A DNA stretch of 13,099 nt from Limisphaerales bacterium (lineage in GTDB: Bacteria > Verrucomicrobiota > Verrucomicrobiia > Limisphaerales > UBA8199): assembly GCA_025356925.1 (NCBI GenBank), contig JANXQE010000324.1:1-13099 (forward strand). The letters are read 5' to 3'. Shown piece after piece: positions 5,900 to 13,099 of the stretch. A program made the translations under genes and the position numbers. A model generated the notes under the pieces. It did no database searches, was not told the DNA's origin, and saw nothing but the letters and a program-made list of their open reading frames with translations. How positions within the stretch are numbered: the first letter of the stretch is position 1; each line of letters starts with the position of its first letter.

Positions 5900-6811
5900 T
5901 CACCTTGTGAGCACATGCCGCAGGTACAAATACATAATGGGCGCGTTAAACAACAGGCTGTCGAGCAAGTCGAGGATCCCGCCGATGCCAGGGAAGAATT
6001 TGCCGGAATCCTTGACGCCGGCTTCACGTTTGAAGATCGATTCAATCAGGTCTCCAACCACCGCCGCGAGCCCCAGCAGCAGGCCGAGGATGACCGCGTG
6101 TTTCAGGTTCATCCCGTGCATCCTCTCACCGAGATAATAGACGAACAAAAGGCTGGCCAGCACGGAGACCGCCAAAGCGCCGCCGAAGCCTTCCCAGGTT
6201 TTGCCAGGACTGACGCGCGGGATCATTTTATGGCGGCCGATAAGGGAGCCGACCAGGTAGGCGCCCGTGTCACTGAACTTGGTGATGACGATGAAATAGA
6301 GCAGATAATAATGGCCGTCGACCCCGGGGAAAAAGTTGATCTTCTGGATGAAATTCAGCAGCCAGGGGACGTACATCAAGCCAAAGAGCGTGGTCGAGAT
6401 GGCGAGAATGCCGGCGGTATTGCTGCGGGAAAAGAACTGGCGCAAACAGAGGCCGAGGACAAAAAGGATCAGGAAACTGGTTTCGAAGTCGTTGACACGA
6501 GCCGGCGATCCGGAGCGGCCGACCACGCCAGTCACGTTCAGGAACGTGCCGACGATCAGCAGCAGCCCGCCGAACAGGCCCCAACCCTTGAAGCAAACCA
6601 GGTCCCGTTTTTCCACGAGGCCATAAAACTCCGCCAGGCCGGTGACCGCCAGGCACGCGATGATAATGACGAAAACGGAGTCCGACAGCATGCGATTCTT
6701 CGAGAAGAGAGCCGTCAGAAGAATCGTCCATAGTATCACGAAGCTAAGGAGGCGGCGGGCAAAAATCCGGAGCTTGGACGGCGCGGCAGGTGTGGCAGGG
6801 ACTGTTTCCAT
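5900..6811 (-). CDS. cdsA: Phosphatidate cytidylyltransferase (CDP-diglyceride synthase)
   Basis: CdsA makes CDP-diacylglycerol from phosphatidic acid and CTP in the inner membrane, the branch point for phospholipids. The 303-residue protein has a short charged N-terminus and many membrane helices (about 22-38, 43-60, 78-97, 112-124, 132-155, 168-180, 212-227, 238-254). Conserved polar motifs are KFSDTGAYLVG (178-188), SPGKTWEG (201-208) and the C-terminal signature GDLIESIFKREAGVKDSG (253-270) followed by FPGIGGILDLLDS (273-285). In that signature the common PGHGG histidine is isoleucine (I276) and the common LDR is LDL; the aspartates are kept. It starts 21 bp after the uppS stop, the usual uppS-cdsA arrangement. 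No obvious Shine-Dalgarno sequence precedes the ATG. Confidence 0.95.
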   Translation of the reverse strand: METVPATPAAPSKLRIFARRLLSFVILWTILLTALFSKNRMLSDSVFVIIIACLAVTGLAEFYGLVEKRDLVCFKGWGLFGGLLLIVGTFLNVTGVVGRSGSPARVNDFETSFLILFVLGLCLRQFFSRSNTAGILAISTTLFGLMYVPWLLNFIQKINFFPGVDGHYYLLYFIVITKFSDTGAYLVGSLIGRHKMIPRVSPGKTWEGFGGALAVSVLASLLFVYYLGERMHGMNLKHAVILGLLLGLAAVVGDLIESIFKREAGVKDSGKFFPGIGGILDLLDSLLFNAPIMYLYLRHVLTR

Positions 6812-6832
6812 AGGCGATTCAGACGGGATAGT

Positions 6833-7570
6833 TCAAACCGCTCCAAATCTCCGATGCCGGCGATTGTAATCTTCGAGCGCCTCGTAAAACTGAGGCTTAC
6901 GGAAATCGGGCCACAGCGTTTTGGTCACCACCAGCTCGGTATAGGAGATTTGCCAGAGGAGAAAGTTGCTAACCCGCATTTCTCCGCTGGTGCGGATCAA
7001 CACATCCGGGTCCGGCAGGTTGCGCGTGTACAGGTGCTGGGCGAATAGTTGCTCGGTGATATCGGGAGGGTCGAGCTCGCCCGCTCTGACTTTCTGCGCG
7101 ATGCTCCGCACCGCCTCGACAATCTCGGTGCGCCCGCCATAGCTCAGCGCCATGATCAGGGTCAGACCATTGTTTTTGGAAAGAATCGCCTGCGCTTTGG
7201 TCAATTGCTCTTGGACGGCTTCCGGAAGCCGGTAGACCTGGCCGATGACCTCGAGCCGTACATTGTTCTTGTTCAGTTCCGGGGTTTCGGTCTTGAGGTA
7301 ATGGATCAAATACTTCATCAGCGCGTCCACTTCCTCCTTGGGCCGGTTCCAGTTCTCAACTGAAAAGGCGTACAGGGTGAGATATTTGATCCCCAGCTCC
7401 CCTGCGGTGCGGATGATGACGCGGGCTGATTCAGCGCCGGCGCGGTGGCCCTCGATGCGCGGCAAATGCCGTTGCTTAGCCCAGCGGCCGTTGCCATCCA
7501 TGATGATCGCGACGTGCCGAGGCAGAGATGCCTTGGCTTCCGGGCTAAGATGGGCTGAGGGCGCGCTCAC
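6833..7570 (-). CDS. uppS: Isoprenyl transferase (undecaprenyl diphosphate synthase)
   Basis: A cis-prenyltransferase that extends FPP with IPP to undecaprenyl diphosphate, the lipid carrier for peptidoglycan and other envelope glycans. The 245-residue protein shows the five family regions: HVAIIMDGNGRWAKQR (19-34, catalytic D25), GHRAGAES (41-48), TLYAFSVENWNRP (65-77), ALSYGGRTEI (141-150) and DVLIRTSGEMRVSNFLLWQ (189-207, with R193 and R199 for IPP binding, then E212). It starts with GTG; no ATG lies between that and the conserved MDGNGR methionine, and the 17 residues before HVAIIMD fit family length. It is the first gene of the minus-strand operon and uses products of the MEP pathway whose enzymes lie downstream. 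No strong Shine-Dalgarno sequence is seen. Confidence 0.97.
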   Translation of the reverse strand: MSAPSAHLSPEAKASLPRHVAIIMDGNGRWAKQRHLPRIEGHRAGAESARVIIRTAGELGIKYLTLYAFSVENWNRPKEEVDALMKYLIHYLKTETPELNKNNVRLEVIGQVYRLPEAVQEQLTKAQAILSKNNGLTLIMALSYGGRTEIVEAVRSIAQKVRAGELDPPDITEQLFAQHLYTRNLPDPDVLIRTSGEMRVSNFLLWQISYTELVVTKTLWPDFRKPQFYEALEDYNRRHRRFGAV

Positions 7571-8001
7571 GGTTTAGCGCCGCAGGTTACTCGCTGGCAA
7601 GTGCAGGTCAAAACGAAAAGGGCTGCGCACTTTGAGTGCCTTTGAGTGAGGCCGCAAGAGCCCGGTGCTTGCCATGGCTTCCGCTCGTTCATCGCGCTGA
7701 CGTGGTGCAGACTCGCTCCATTGGATGAATGGAAATCGCTCATGGAAGCGAGCAGGAATGTTTTGTTCCAAGTCACCGGCTCGGATCACTCAGCCGTCCG
7801 AGAAATAAAATCCTGCCGGAGCGGGTGTCACGAACTAAAAAAACAAACGGATAGTCAACGCGGAAAACGGGGGCTCGCGATGGAGGTTCTTCTGGATGGT
7901 TTGCCACGCGGAACCCTGAAAAAACAGCCAAAAAATGTCCGATTTTTAGCAAGCGTCGTGTAGTTCGCACCTGGTTCCGGCTCTAAGTTAATGTTGAAAT
8001 T
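7571..8001. other. Divergent promoter region between uppS operon and radical SAM gene
   Basis: A 431-bp spacer must contain promoters for both directions. It has a direct repeat TTTGAGTG at 7631-7638 and 7641-7648, spaced ten bases (one helical turn), and A-rich stretches at 7837-7847 and 7919-7935. A minus-strand TTGACT (7858-7853) could be a -35 element for the uppS operon, but no good -10 sits 16-18 bases away. Several short ORFs (69-105 codons) cross it in both strands; none shows recognisable motifs or a ribosome site. No tRNA or known riboswitch was recognised. Confidence 0.45.
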
Positions 8002-8919
8002 GTGGAACAATCTGATATCACCATCCTGGGTCCGCTCGACCCCTCCGATCACAAAAAAGCGTCCCCTGTTAGGCATGCGCATGCGCCGGAAACGGCCTTC
8101 GGCTCACCGCGGGATTTTCTGGACAATCGATTCGTTTATACGGTGGTGTCCGCCCGGGCGCGCGGCTTGTCGGTGGGCGTGAACTTGAATCCGGATAAGA
8201 ACTGCAACTTCAACTGCGTCTACTGCGAGGTGCACCGAAACGGCGAGGTGCGCGAAGAGTTGGACGTGGAGCAGATGGCGGAGGAACTCAAGACGACGCT
8301 GGGGCTAGTGCGTGCAGAGCGGCTCCGCGAACGACCCTGGTATCGAAACCTGCCGGACGAACTTCTTCAACTTCGGCACGTCGCCCTCAGCGGTGACGGA
8401 GAGCCGACGCTTTCACCGCGCTTCCCCGAAGCTCTGCAGGCAGTGGTGCACGTCCGCGCGTTGGGAGGCTACCCCTTCAAGCTGGTGCTCATTACCAACG
8501 GCACCGGGCTGGACCTCCCCCACGTGCTCAATGGTCTCAAGCACTTTACGCGGAGTGATGAGATCTGGATTAAGCTGGACGGCGGAACCCACGCTTACCT
8601 CAACCGGGTCAACCGGGCCGATATCCCGCTGGAGAAAATTCTCTCGAACATCCTCCTGGTGGGACGCCAGCGGCCCGTCGTTATTCAAAGCCTGTTCCCT
8701 GCCTTTCAGGGCGAAGAGCCGCCGCTCGAAGAAATCGAGCAATACGCCCAGCGTTTGCTGGAACTGAAAAACGGCGGCGCTAACATTGCCCTGGTTCAGA
8801 TTTATTCGGCCACTCGTCCTTCGGCCACTTCGGAATGCGGACACCTGCCTTTAAAGGTCCTCTCGCGTATCGCCCACACCGTACGCCAAACGACCGGACT
8901 GCGGGCGGAAGTGTTCTGA
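8002..8919 (+). CDS. Radical SAM protein, TYW1-like (COG0731 type)
   Basis: A predicted [4Fe-4S]/S-adenosylmethionine radical enzyme of unknown substrate. The cluster motif is C68-N-F-N-C72-V-Y-C75 (CxxxCxxC), followed by E76. The SGDGEPTLSPRF segment (130-141) matches the SG(N/D)GEPTLHP motif of COG0731 proteins, which are related to the TYW1 wyosine-synthesis enzyme. LVLITNGTG (~160-168), an IWIKLDGG segment, IQSLFPAFQG and VQIYSATRPSA also fit that group. Length is 305 residues with a GTG start; an in-frame stop (7984-7986) rules out a much longer protein, and no Shine-Dalgarno sequence is obvious. It is divergent from the uppS operon, so no operon partner points to a substrate. Bacterial members are largely uncharacterised, so a tRNA-modification role would be a guess. 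Confidence 0.85.
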   Translation: MEQSDITILGPLDPSDHKKASPVRHAHAPETAFGSPRDFLDNRFVYTVVSARARGLSVGVNLNPDKNCNFNCVYCEVHRNGEVREELDVEQMAEELKTTLGLVRAERLRERPWYRNLPDELLQLRHVALSGDGEPTLSPRFPEALQAVVHVRALGGYPFKLVLITNGTGLDLPHVLNGLKHFTRSDEIWIKLDGGTHAYLNRVNRADIPLEKILSNILLVGRQRPVVIQSLFPAFQGEEPPLEEIEQYAQRLLELKNGGANIALVQIYSATRPSATSECGHLPLKVLSRIAHTVRQTTGLRAEVF

Positions 8920-9195
8920 GGCTGGTTTAAGGCTCACCGCCACCCTGGCCTGTTGCGACGCGCCAGCCTCTCGTCGGCCGTTTCTTCAACCACCCCCCGG
9001 CAGCTCGCTTGCCTTGGTTCATCAGAATGTTTTTTGACAAAGGTTAATATATCTGATTTAGTGGTCTACAAAGCTGAATGTGGCGAAGCATGGCAGATCG
9101 GTTGGCCGGACAGGCTTTGGGCGCTGAGGTCTCCGAACTTCCCCGAAGCGCCACCACACCAAGAACAAGCAATCCCTTCTCGAAGCCCCAACCTT
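8920..9195. other. Spacer before the exported propeller gene
   Basis: A 276-bp spacer. A GGCTGG/CCAGCC pairing (8920-8925 with 8963-8968) spans a long loop and lacks a T tract, so it is not a convincing terminator. It contains the promoter candidate at 9034-9062. The frame of the downstream gene is open throughout this region, but its composition shows no protein-like motif before the ATG at 9196. Confidence 0.45.
9034..9062 (+). promoter_or_regulatory. Sigma-70-type promoter for the propeller gene
   Basis: A perfect -35 box TTGACA (9034-9039), a 17-base AT-rich spacer and TTTAGT (9057-9062) as -10, matching four of six consensus bases. Transcription would begin near 9070, leaving a leader of about 125 bases before the ATG at 9196. 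Confidence 0.5.
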
Positions 9196-12100
9196 ATGCC
9201 CAAAGCCCGGCTCAGCCCATTGGTCTACTCGTTCGCCCAAGCGCACCGACACAGCGGGGCTTCCGTGCTTTCGCTAATCCTCTCGCTCTGTGTTTGCGCG
9301 TCATCCGCGCGGAGCCAAGCCGTCTCCGTTCTGACTTATCACAACGACCTCAGCCGAACCGGGCAAAACACGAATGAAACCGTCCTAACCCCGGCAAACG
9401 TCAACATCAACGGCTTCGGCCGCCTGTTCAGCTATCCGGTGGACGGCCAGGTGTATGCCCAGCCCTTGTATGTTCCGGGCGTGGCGATCCCCGGACAAGG
9501 AACACGCAACGTGCTTTTCGTAGCCACCCAGCACGACAGTGTCTATGCCTTTGACGCGGACAGCAATGCGGGGGCGAACGGGGGACAGCTTTGGCACGTC
9601 AGCCTGGGGACCTCAGCCGCCACGCCGAATAACGATTTTGGCAACCGGTATGGAGCCTACCACGACATCGACCCGGAAGTCGGCATCACCAGCACGCCCG
9701 TCATCGATCCGAGCACAGGTACGATTTACGTTGATGCGTTTACGCACGAAGGCAGCTCCTATTTTCACCGCATCCATGCATTGAACATCACCAACGGACT
9801 TGAGCAGTCCTTCAGCCCTGTCACGGTGAGTGCCTCAGTGGCCGGCGTCGGGGTCGGCAGCACCACCGGGGTCTTGCGGTTTAATCCGCAGCAGAGCCTG
9901 CAGCGCCCGGCACTGACGCTGGCCGGCGGCATCCTCTACGTGGCGTATTCCGGGTATGCGGACACCGACCCCTATCACGGCTGGGTGATCGGTTTCCTGG
10001 CGCGGAACCTACAGCAGTTGACCAGCTACTTCTTCAATACGACGCCCAACGCTACGACAGCAAGCGATGGCGCCAATGCGGGAGAGGGAGGGATCTGGAT
10101 GAGCGGAAATGGACTGTCAGTCGATGCCAACAACAACCTCTATTTCGAGGTTGGCAACGGGTCTTTTAACGCGAACACCGCCGGCGGAACCGAATACGGC
10201 GACAGCTTTGTCAAACTTTCTACGGGCAACGGGTTAGTCGTCGCGGATTATTTCACGCCTTTCAATCAATCGACTCTAGCGGCCAACGACACAGATCTTG
10301 GCTCGGGTGGGCCAACCCTGCTACCCGATTCGGTCGGGACCACAAATCACCCGCACTTGATGGTCGGGTGTGGGAAGGAAGGAAAGATCTACCTTTTGGA
10401 TCGCGACAACCTGGGACATTTCAATTCGGTTGGCGATAGCCAGGTTGTCCAGGAGCTGACGAATGCAGTCGGGGGGACCTGGAGCTCCGGGGCTTATTTC
10501 AACGATCTTATTTTCTACCAGGGCTCGGGTGATGTGCTCAAATCGTTCAGAATCACGAACGGCTTGCTGGGAACTTCCCCCGCATCTCAATCCTCGACCA
10601 GCTTCGGTTTTCCCGGAGCGACGCCCGCCATTTCCGCGAACGGGACGAACAGCGCCATCGCCTGGGTATTGCAGAGCGATGGCTATCCCGGCAGCCCCGC
10701 CATTCTCCACGCTTACAACGCCTACAGCCTCAGCCAGGAGCTCTACAACTCTGGCCAGGCCGGCACTCGGGATGTGCCCGGCAGCGCAATCAAGTTTACG
10801 GTGCCTGCGATCGCCAATGGCAAGGTGTATGTGGGCGCGCAATCCGCGGTGTCGGTTTTCGGGAATGGCACTTTCGTCACCTCTCCAAGCATGAGCCCTG
10901 CTGCCGGCGTTTTCACCAATTCGGTGACTGTCACGTTGTCGGACACCACGGCAGGGGCAACGATTTACTTCACACTCGATAACTCCACGCCGACGACCAA
11001 CTCGACGGCCTATTCAGCTCCGTTCGTCCTGACCAACACCGCCGCTGTCAAAGCGGTGGCCGTTAAGCCCGGCTCGGTGCCCAGTTCGGTAGTCGCCGCG
11101 ACTTACATCAATGGCGCTTCGGCGACTTTAGCCATCGATTTCGTGACACAGGAATTCTATGCGGGCGCGACGCGAGCGAACCTGGAGAATCCGAGCTTCA
11201 CAACGCCACCCACGTTTGTTCATTACCTAACCGCTTTCGAAACGCCTTCCGGGCAGGGGGTCAACTATGCCGAGCGCGTCAGCGGTTATTTCATCCCGTC
11301 GCAAACTGCCAACTATGTTTTCTTTGTTGGCTCAGATGACGATACCGATCTGTTCTTGAGCACGGATAACTCTCCCTCCAACAAGCACCTCATCGCGCAG
11401 GAGACCTCGTGGTCAAACAGCCGGGAATGGGTGAGTTCTAGCGGCCCGAGCGTGGTGGCTTCGAAGCGTTCGGACCAATTTACCGGAACCGCGTGGCCCG
11501 GGGGCAACACGATTCACCTGAATGTCGGAACCCAGTATTACCTGGAAGCGGACCATCACCAGGGCGGCGGGGGAGATGACTTTGGCGCTACCTTCAAGCT
11601 GAGCACGGACCCTGACCCGGTAAATGGCAGCACGCCGAAACTAACCGGCGGGGTGATCGCCAGCTCGGCATTCAACAACGCCTACATCAACCTAACGACC
11701 CAACCTTTGAACACGGTGGCCCCGCCCGGAGGAACAGCAACCTTCACCGCAGCCGCGGTTTCCGGCTATCTGGGCGACACGTCGGGTTCGGCCGGACCCC
11801 CGATTGTTTACCAATGGCAAGCTGCGCCAGCGGCTTCGACCACGTTCACCAACATCCCGAACGCAACTGGTAGTTCTTATACCACACCGCCGCTGGCAAC
11901 TCAGCAAAATGGAATGCAATTCCGGGTTGTCCTGACGACCGCCGGGGTTAGCGCGACCAGCGGCGTCGCGGCGCTCGCAGTGGGATCCTTGCCAGCAGCG
12001 GTCCTCACGTATCATAACGACTCCGCCCGCACCGGCCAGAACACCAACGAGACCACTCTTACCCTGGGCAACGTAAACACCACCACGTTTGGCCGATTGT

Positions 12101-13099
12101 TCGGGTATCCAGTGGATGGTTACGTTTATGCCCAGCCGTTGGTGATGACCAACGTCGCCATTCCGACCAATGGGATTCATAACGTGGTTTATGTCGCCAC
12201 CGAGCACGACAGCGTCTATGCCTTCGATGCGGATTCGAACGCTGGCGCCAGTGCCACCCCGCTGTGGCAGGTAAGCTTTCTCAATCCTGCTGCCGGCATC
12301 ACTTCGGTTCCCAACGGCGACGTTGGAACCGGGGACATCGTGCCCGAGATTGGAATCACCAGCACGCCAGTGATCGATCCGGTTACGGGGACCCTCTACG
12401 TCCTGGCCAAAACCAAAGAAATAGTGGCCGGGGCGACACATTATGTGCAGCGGTTGCACGCGCTGGATGTGGCCAGCGGCGCTGAAAAATTCAACGGGCC
12501 GGTGGTGATCGGAGATACGATCTACAACGGCAACTACACTTATGTTTCCGGGCCATCGGTGGCCGGCACGGGTGACGGCAACGTTGGTGGAGTGGTTCAA
12601 TTTAACGCTCTGCGGCAAATGAACCGGCCGGGGTTAGTGCTGCTCAATGGTGTTATCTACATCGCCTTTGCCTCGCACGGGGACAACGGCCCCTATCACG
12701 GCTGGGTCTTGGGCTATAATGCAAGCAACCTCGCACTGGCCTCCAGCTACTGCACCAACCCGAATGGCGGCATGGACGGCATTTGGCAGAGTGGACAGGG
12801 TCCCTCGGTCGACGCGGCGGGCAACCTTTATTTTGAGACCGGGAACGGTACTTGGGCGACCAACTATGCGAGCCTGAATTCCTGCAGCTTCGGAGACAGT
12901 TTTGTCAAGCTCACCACCGCAGGAGGCTTGAACGCGGTCGACTACTTCACTCCTTTCAACCAGGCGAGCCTGAGTGCCGCAGACACCGATCTGGGCTCCG
13001 GCGGGGCCATGGTGTTGCCTGACTCGGTGGGGAGCGCCTCCCACCCGCATCTGCTCATCGGCTGTGGCAAGGAAGGAAGAATCTACCTGCTGGACCGCG
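9196..13099 (+). CDS. Large secreted protein with two PQQ-like beta-propellers, PA14-like and Ig-like domains (partial)
   Basis: The frame is open from the ATG at 9196 to the window edge (1301 codons) with no stop; the 3' end is missing. Residues 1-42 form a long signal peptide: basic start, hydrophobic SVLSLILSLCVCA, probable cleavage after ARSQA. Propeller 1 covers ~45-556, with repeated blades such as VYAFDADSNAG, GITSTPVIDPSTGTIYV and CGKEGKIYLLDRD, the style of PQQ-like or quinoprotein-type repeats. A chitobiase/hexosaminidase C-terminal-type domain follows (~562-637: ATIYFTLDNSTPT...VKAVAVKPG). Next are a PA14-like domain (~641-806: ERVSGYFIPSQTANYVFFVGSDDDTDLFLS) and an Ig-like domain (~831-930, with IVYQWQ). 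Propeller 2 begins at ~936 (VLTYHND again). Such proteins are common in Verrucomicrobia and Acidobacteria and are presumed extracellular carbohydrate-binding or surface proteins; no catalytic site is evident. The start is chosen for the signal peptide; no clear Shine-Dalgarno site. Confidence 0.85.
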   Translation, partial: MPKARLSPLVYSFAQAHRHSGASVLSLILSLCVCASSARSQAVSVLTYHNDLSRTGQNTNETVLTPANVNINGFGRLFSYPVDGQVYAQPLYVPGVAIPGQGTRNVLFVATQHDSVYAFDADSNAGANGGQLWHVSLGTSAATPNNDFGNRYGAYHDIDPEVGITSTPVIDPSTGTIYVDAFTHEGSSYFHRIHALNITNGLEQSFSPVTVSASVAGVGVGSTTGVLRFNPQQSLQRPALTLAGGILYVAYSGYADTDPYHGWVIGFLARNLQQLTSYFFNTTPNATTASDGANAGEGGIWMSGNGLSVDANNNLYFEVGNGSFNANTAGGTEYGDSFVKLSTGNGLVVADYFTPFNQSTLAANDTDLGSGGPTLLPDSVGTTNHPHLMVGCGKEGKIYLLDRDNLGHFNSVGDSQVVQELTNAVGGTWSSGAYFNDLIFYQGSGDVLKSFRITNGLLGTSPASQSSTSFGFPGATPAISANGTNSAIAWVLQSDGYPGSPAILHAYNAYSLSQELYNSGQAGTRDVPGSAIKFTVPAIANGKVYVGAQSAVSVFGNGTFVTSPSMSPAAGVFTNSVTVTLSDTTAGATIYFTLDNSTPTTNSTAYSAPFVLTNTAAVKAVAVKPGSVPSSVVAATYINGASATLAIDFVTQEFYAGATRANLENPSFTTPPTFVHYLTAFETPSGQGVNYAERVSGYFIPSQTANYVFFVGSDDDTDLFLSTDNSPSNKHLIAQETSWSNSREWVSSSGPSVVASKRSDQFTGTAWPGGNTIHLNVGTQYYLEADHHQGGGGDDFGATFKLSTDPDPVNGSTPKLTGGVIASSAFNNAYINLTTQPLNTVAPPGGTATFTAAAVSGYLGDTSGSAGPPIVYQWQAAPAASTTFTNIPNATGSSYTTPPLATQQNGMQFRVVLTTAGVSATSGVAALAVGSLPAAVLTYHNDSARTGQNTNETTLTLGNVNTTTFGRLFGYPVDGYVYAQPLVMTNVAIPTNGIHNVVYVATEHDSVYAFDADSNAGASATPLWQVSFLNPAAGITSVPNGDVGTGDIVPEIGITSTPVIDPVTGTLYVLAKTKEIVAGATHYVQRLHALDVASGAEKFNGPVVIGDTIYNGNYTYVSGPSVAGTGDGNVGGVVQFNALRQMNRPGLVLLNGVIYIAFASHGDNGPYHGWVLGYNASNLALASSYCTNPNGGMDGIWQSGQGPSVDAAGNLYFETGNGTWATNYASLNSCSFGDSFVKLTTAGGLNAVDYFTPFNQASLSAADTDLGSGGAMVLPDSVGSASHPHLLIGCGKEGRIYLLDR
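9328..10860 (+). repeat. Propeller module, copy 1 (intragenic duplication)
   Basis: This codes for residues ~45-555. It shares with copy 2 the opening VLTYHND, the YPVDG.VYAQPL and HDSVYAFDADSNAGA blocks, PYHGWV, DSFVKL, YFTPFNQ and HPHL..GCGKEG.IYLLDR in the same order. By hand count about 66 of the first 93 residues are identical between copies. Confidence 0.85.
12001..13099 (+). repeat. Propeller module, copy 2 (cut by window end)
   Basis: This codes for residues ~936-1301, equivalent to the first ~70% of copy 1. It begins directly after the Ig-like domain. Codon choices differ at many synonymous positions from copy 1, so the duplication is not recent. Copy 2 has small insertions relative to copy 1 (for example around residues 1031-1053). 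Confidence 0.85.

Noticed and set aside
5852..6733. 293-codon plus-strand ORF
   Set aside because: It is antisense to cdsA; the Gln/Asp/Glu/Ala-rich composition comes from the complement of membrane-helix codons.
7567..7789. Two short overlapping minus-strand ORFs upstream of uppS, one ending over its GTG
   Set aside because: The overlap GTGA is suggestive of coupling, but the two frames compete, neither has a recognisable feature, and both fall where a promoter is expected.
7830..7858. TTGACT-based minus-strand promoter for uppS
   Set aside because: The -35 is good, but sequences 16-18 bases downstream (for example GTTCGT) do not resemble a -10 box.
7646..7963. 105-codon plus-strand ORF in the divergent spacer
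   Set aside because: No ribosome site, no recognisable domain, uneven composition; overlapping minus-strand ORFs of similar quality exist, so it is probably chance.
11692..12618. 308-codon minus-strand ORF
   Set aside because: It is antisense to the propeller gene, whose plus frame shows signal peptide, domains and a repeated module; the minus frame has no recognisable motif.

Overview
The window looks like chromosomal DNA of a Verrucomicrobiota bacterium, possibly of the Pedosphaera/Limisphaera type. The reasons are the long (606-residue) IspG with an inserted domain, the uppS-cdsA-dxr-rseP-ispG gene order, the scarcity of clear Shine-Dalgarno sites, the intergenic heptad repeats, and a secreted propeller/PA14/Ig-like protein. 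This assignment is inferred from family knowledge; no rRNA or other phylogenetic marker is present to confirm it.

Layout. Positions 1-267 (+) hold the last 88 codons of a probable recO. From 7570 down to 555 runs one long minus-strand operon: uppS (GTG start), cdsA, a small four-helix-bundle gene, dxr, rseP and ispG. It combines MEP-pathway isoprenoid synthesis (Dxr, IspG), undecaprenyl carrier lipid synthesis (UppS), CDP-diacylglycerol synthesis (CdsA) and site-2 intramembrane proteolysis (RseP), so it is an envelope and isoprenoid operon. A 431-bp spacer separates it from a divergent plus-strand radical SAM gene (8002-8919, TYW1-like/COG0731 type). From 9196 to the window edge lies a very large exported protein, cut off by the window. 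It has a signal peptide, a PQQ-like beta-propeller, a chitobiase C-terminal-type domain, a PA14-like domain, an Ig-like domain and then a second copy of the propeller.

The most interesting structure is a set of repeats with an exact 7-bp period that interrupts the operon. (1) Between cdsA and dxr lies a ~690-bp segment bounded by two heptad arrays in inverted orientation. One array begins just past the cdsA stop codon and the other touches the dxr start codon. The segment carries the four-helix-bundle gene, whose last ~12 residues are encoded by the repeat itself. (2) Between dxr and rseP lies a ~116-bp non-coding element with the same design: inverted heptad arrays around a hairpin-rich core. 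(3) A third heptad array sits in frame inside ispG, in the linker before the inserted domain. Together they suggest a family of heptad-ended mobile or REP/MITE-like elements, one of which carries a protein gene. The 7-bp periods and orientations are read directly from the sequence; mobility is inference.
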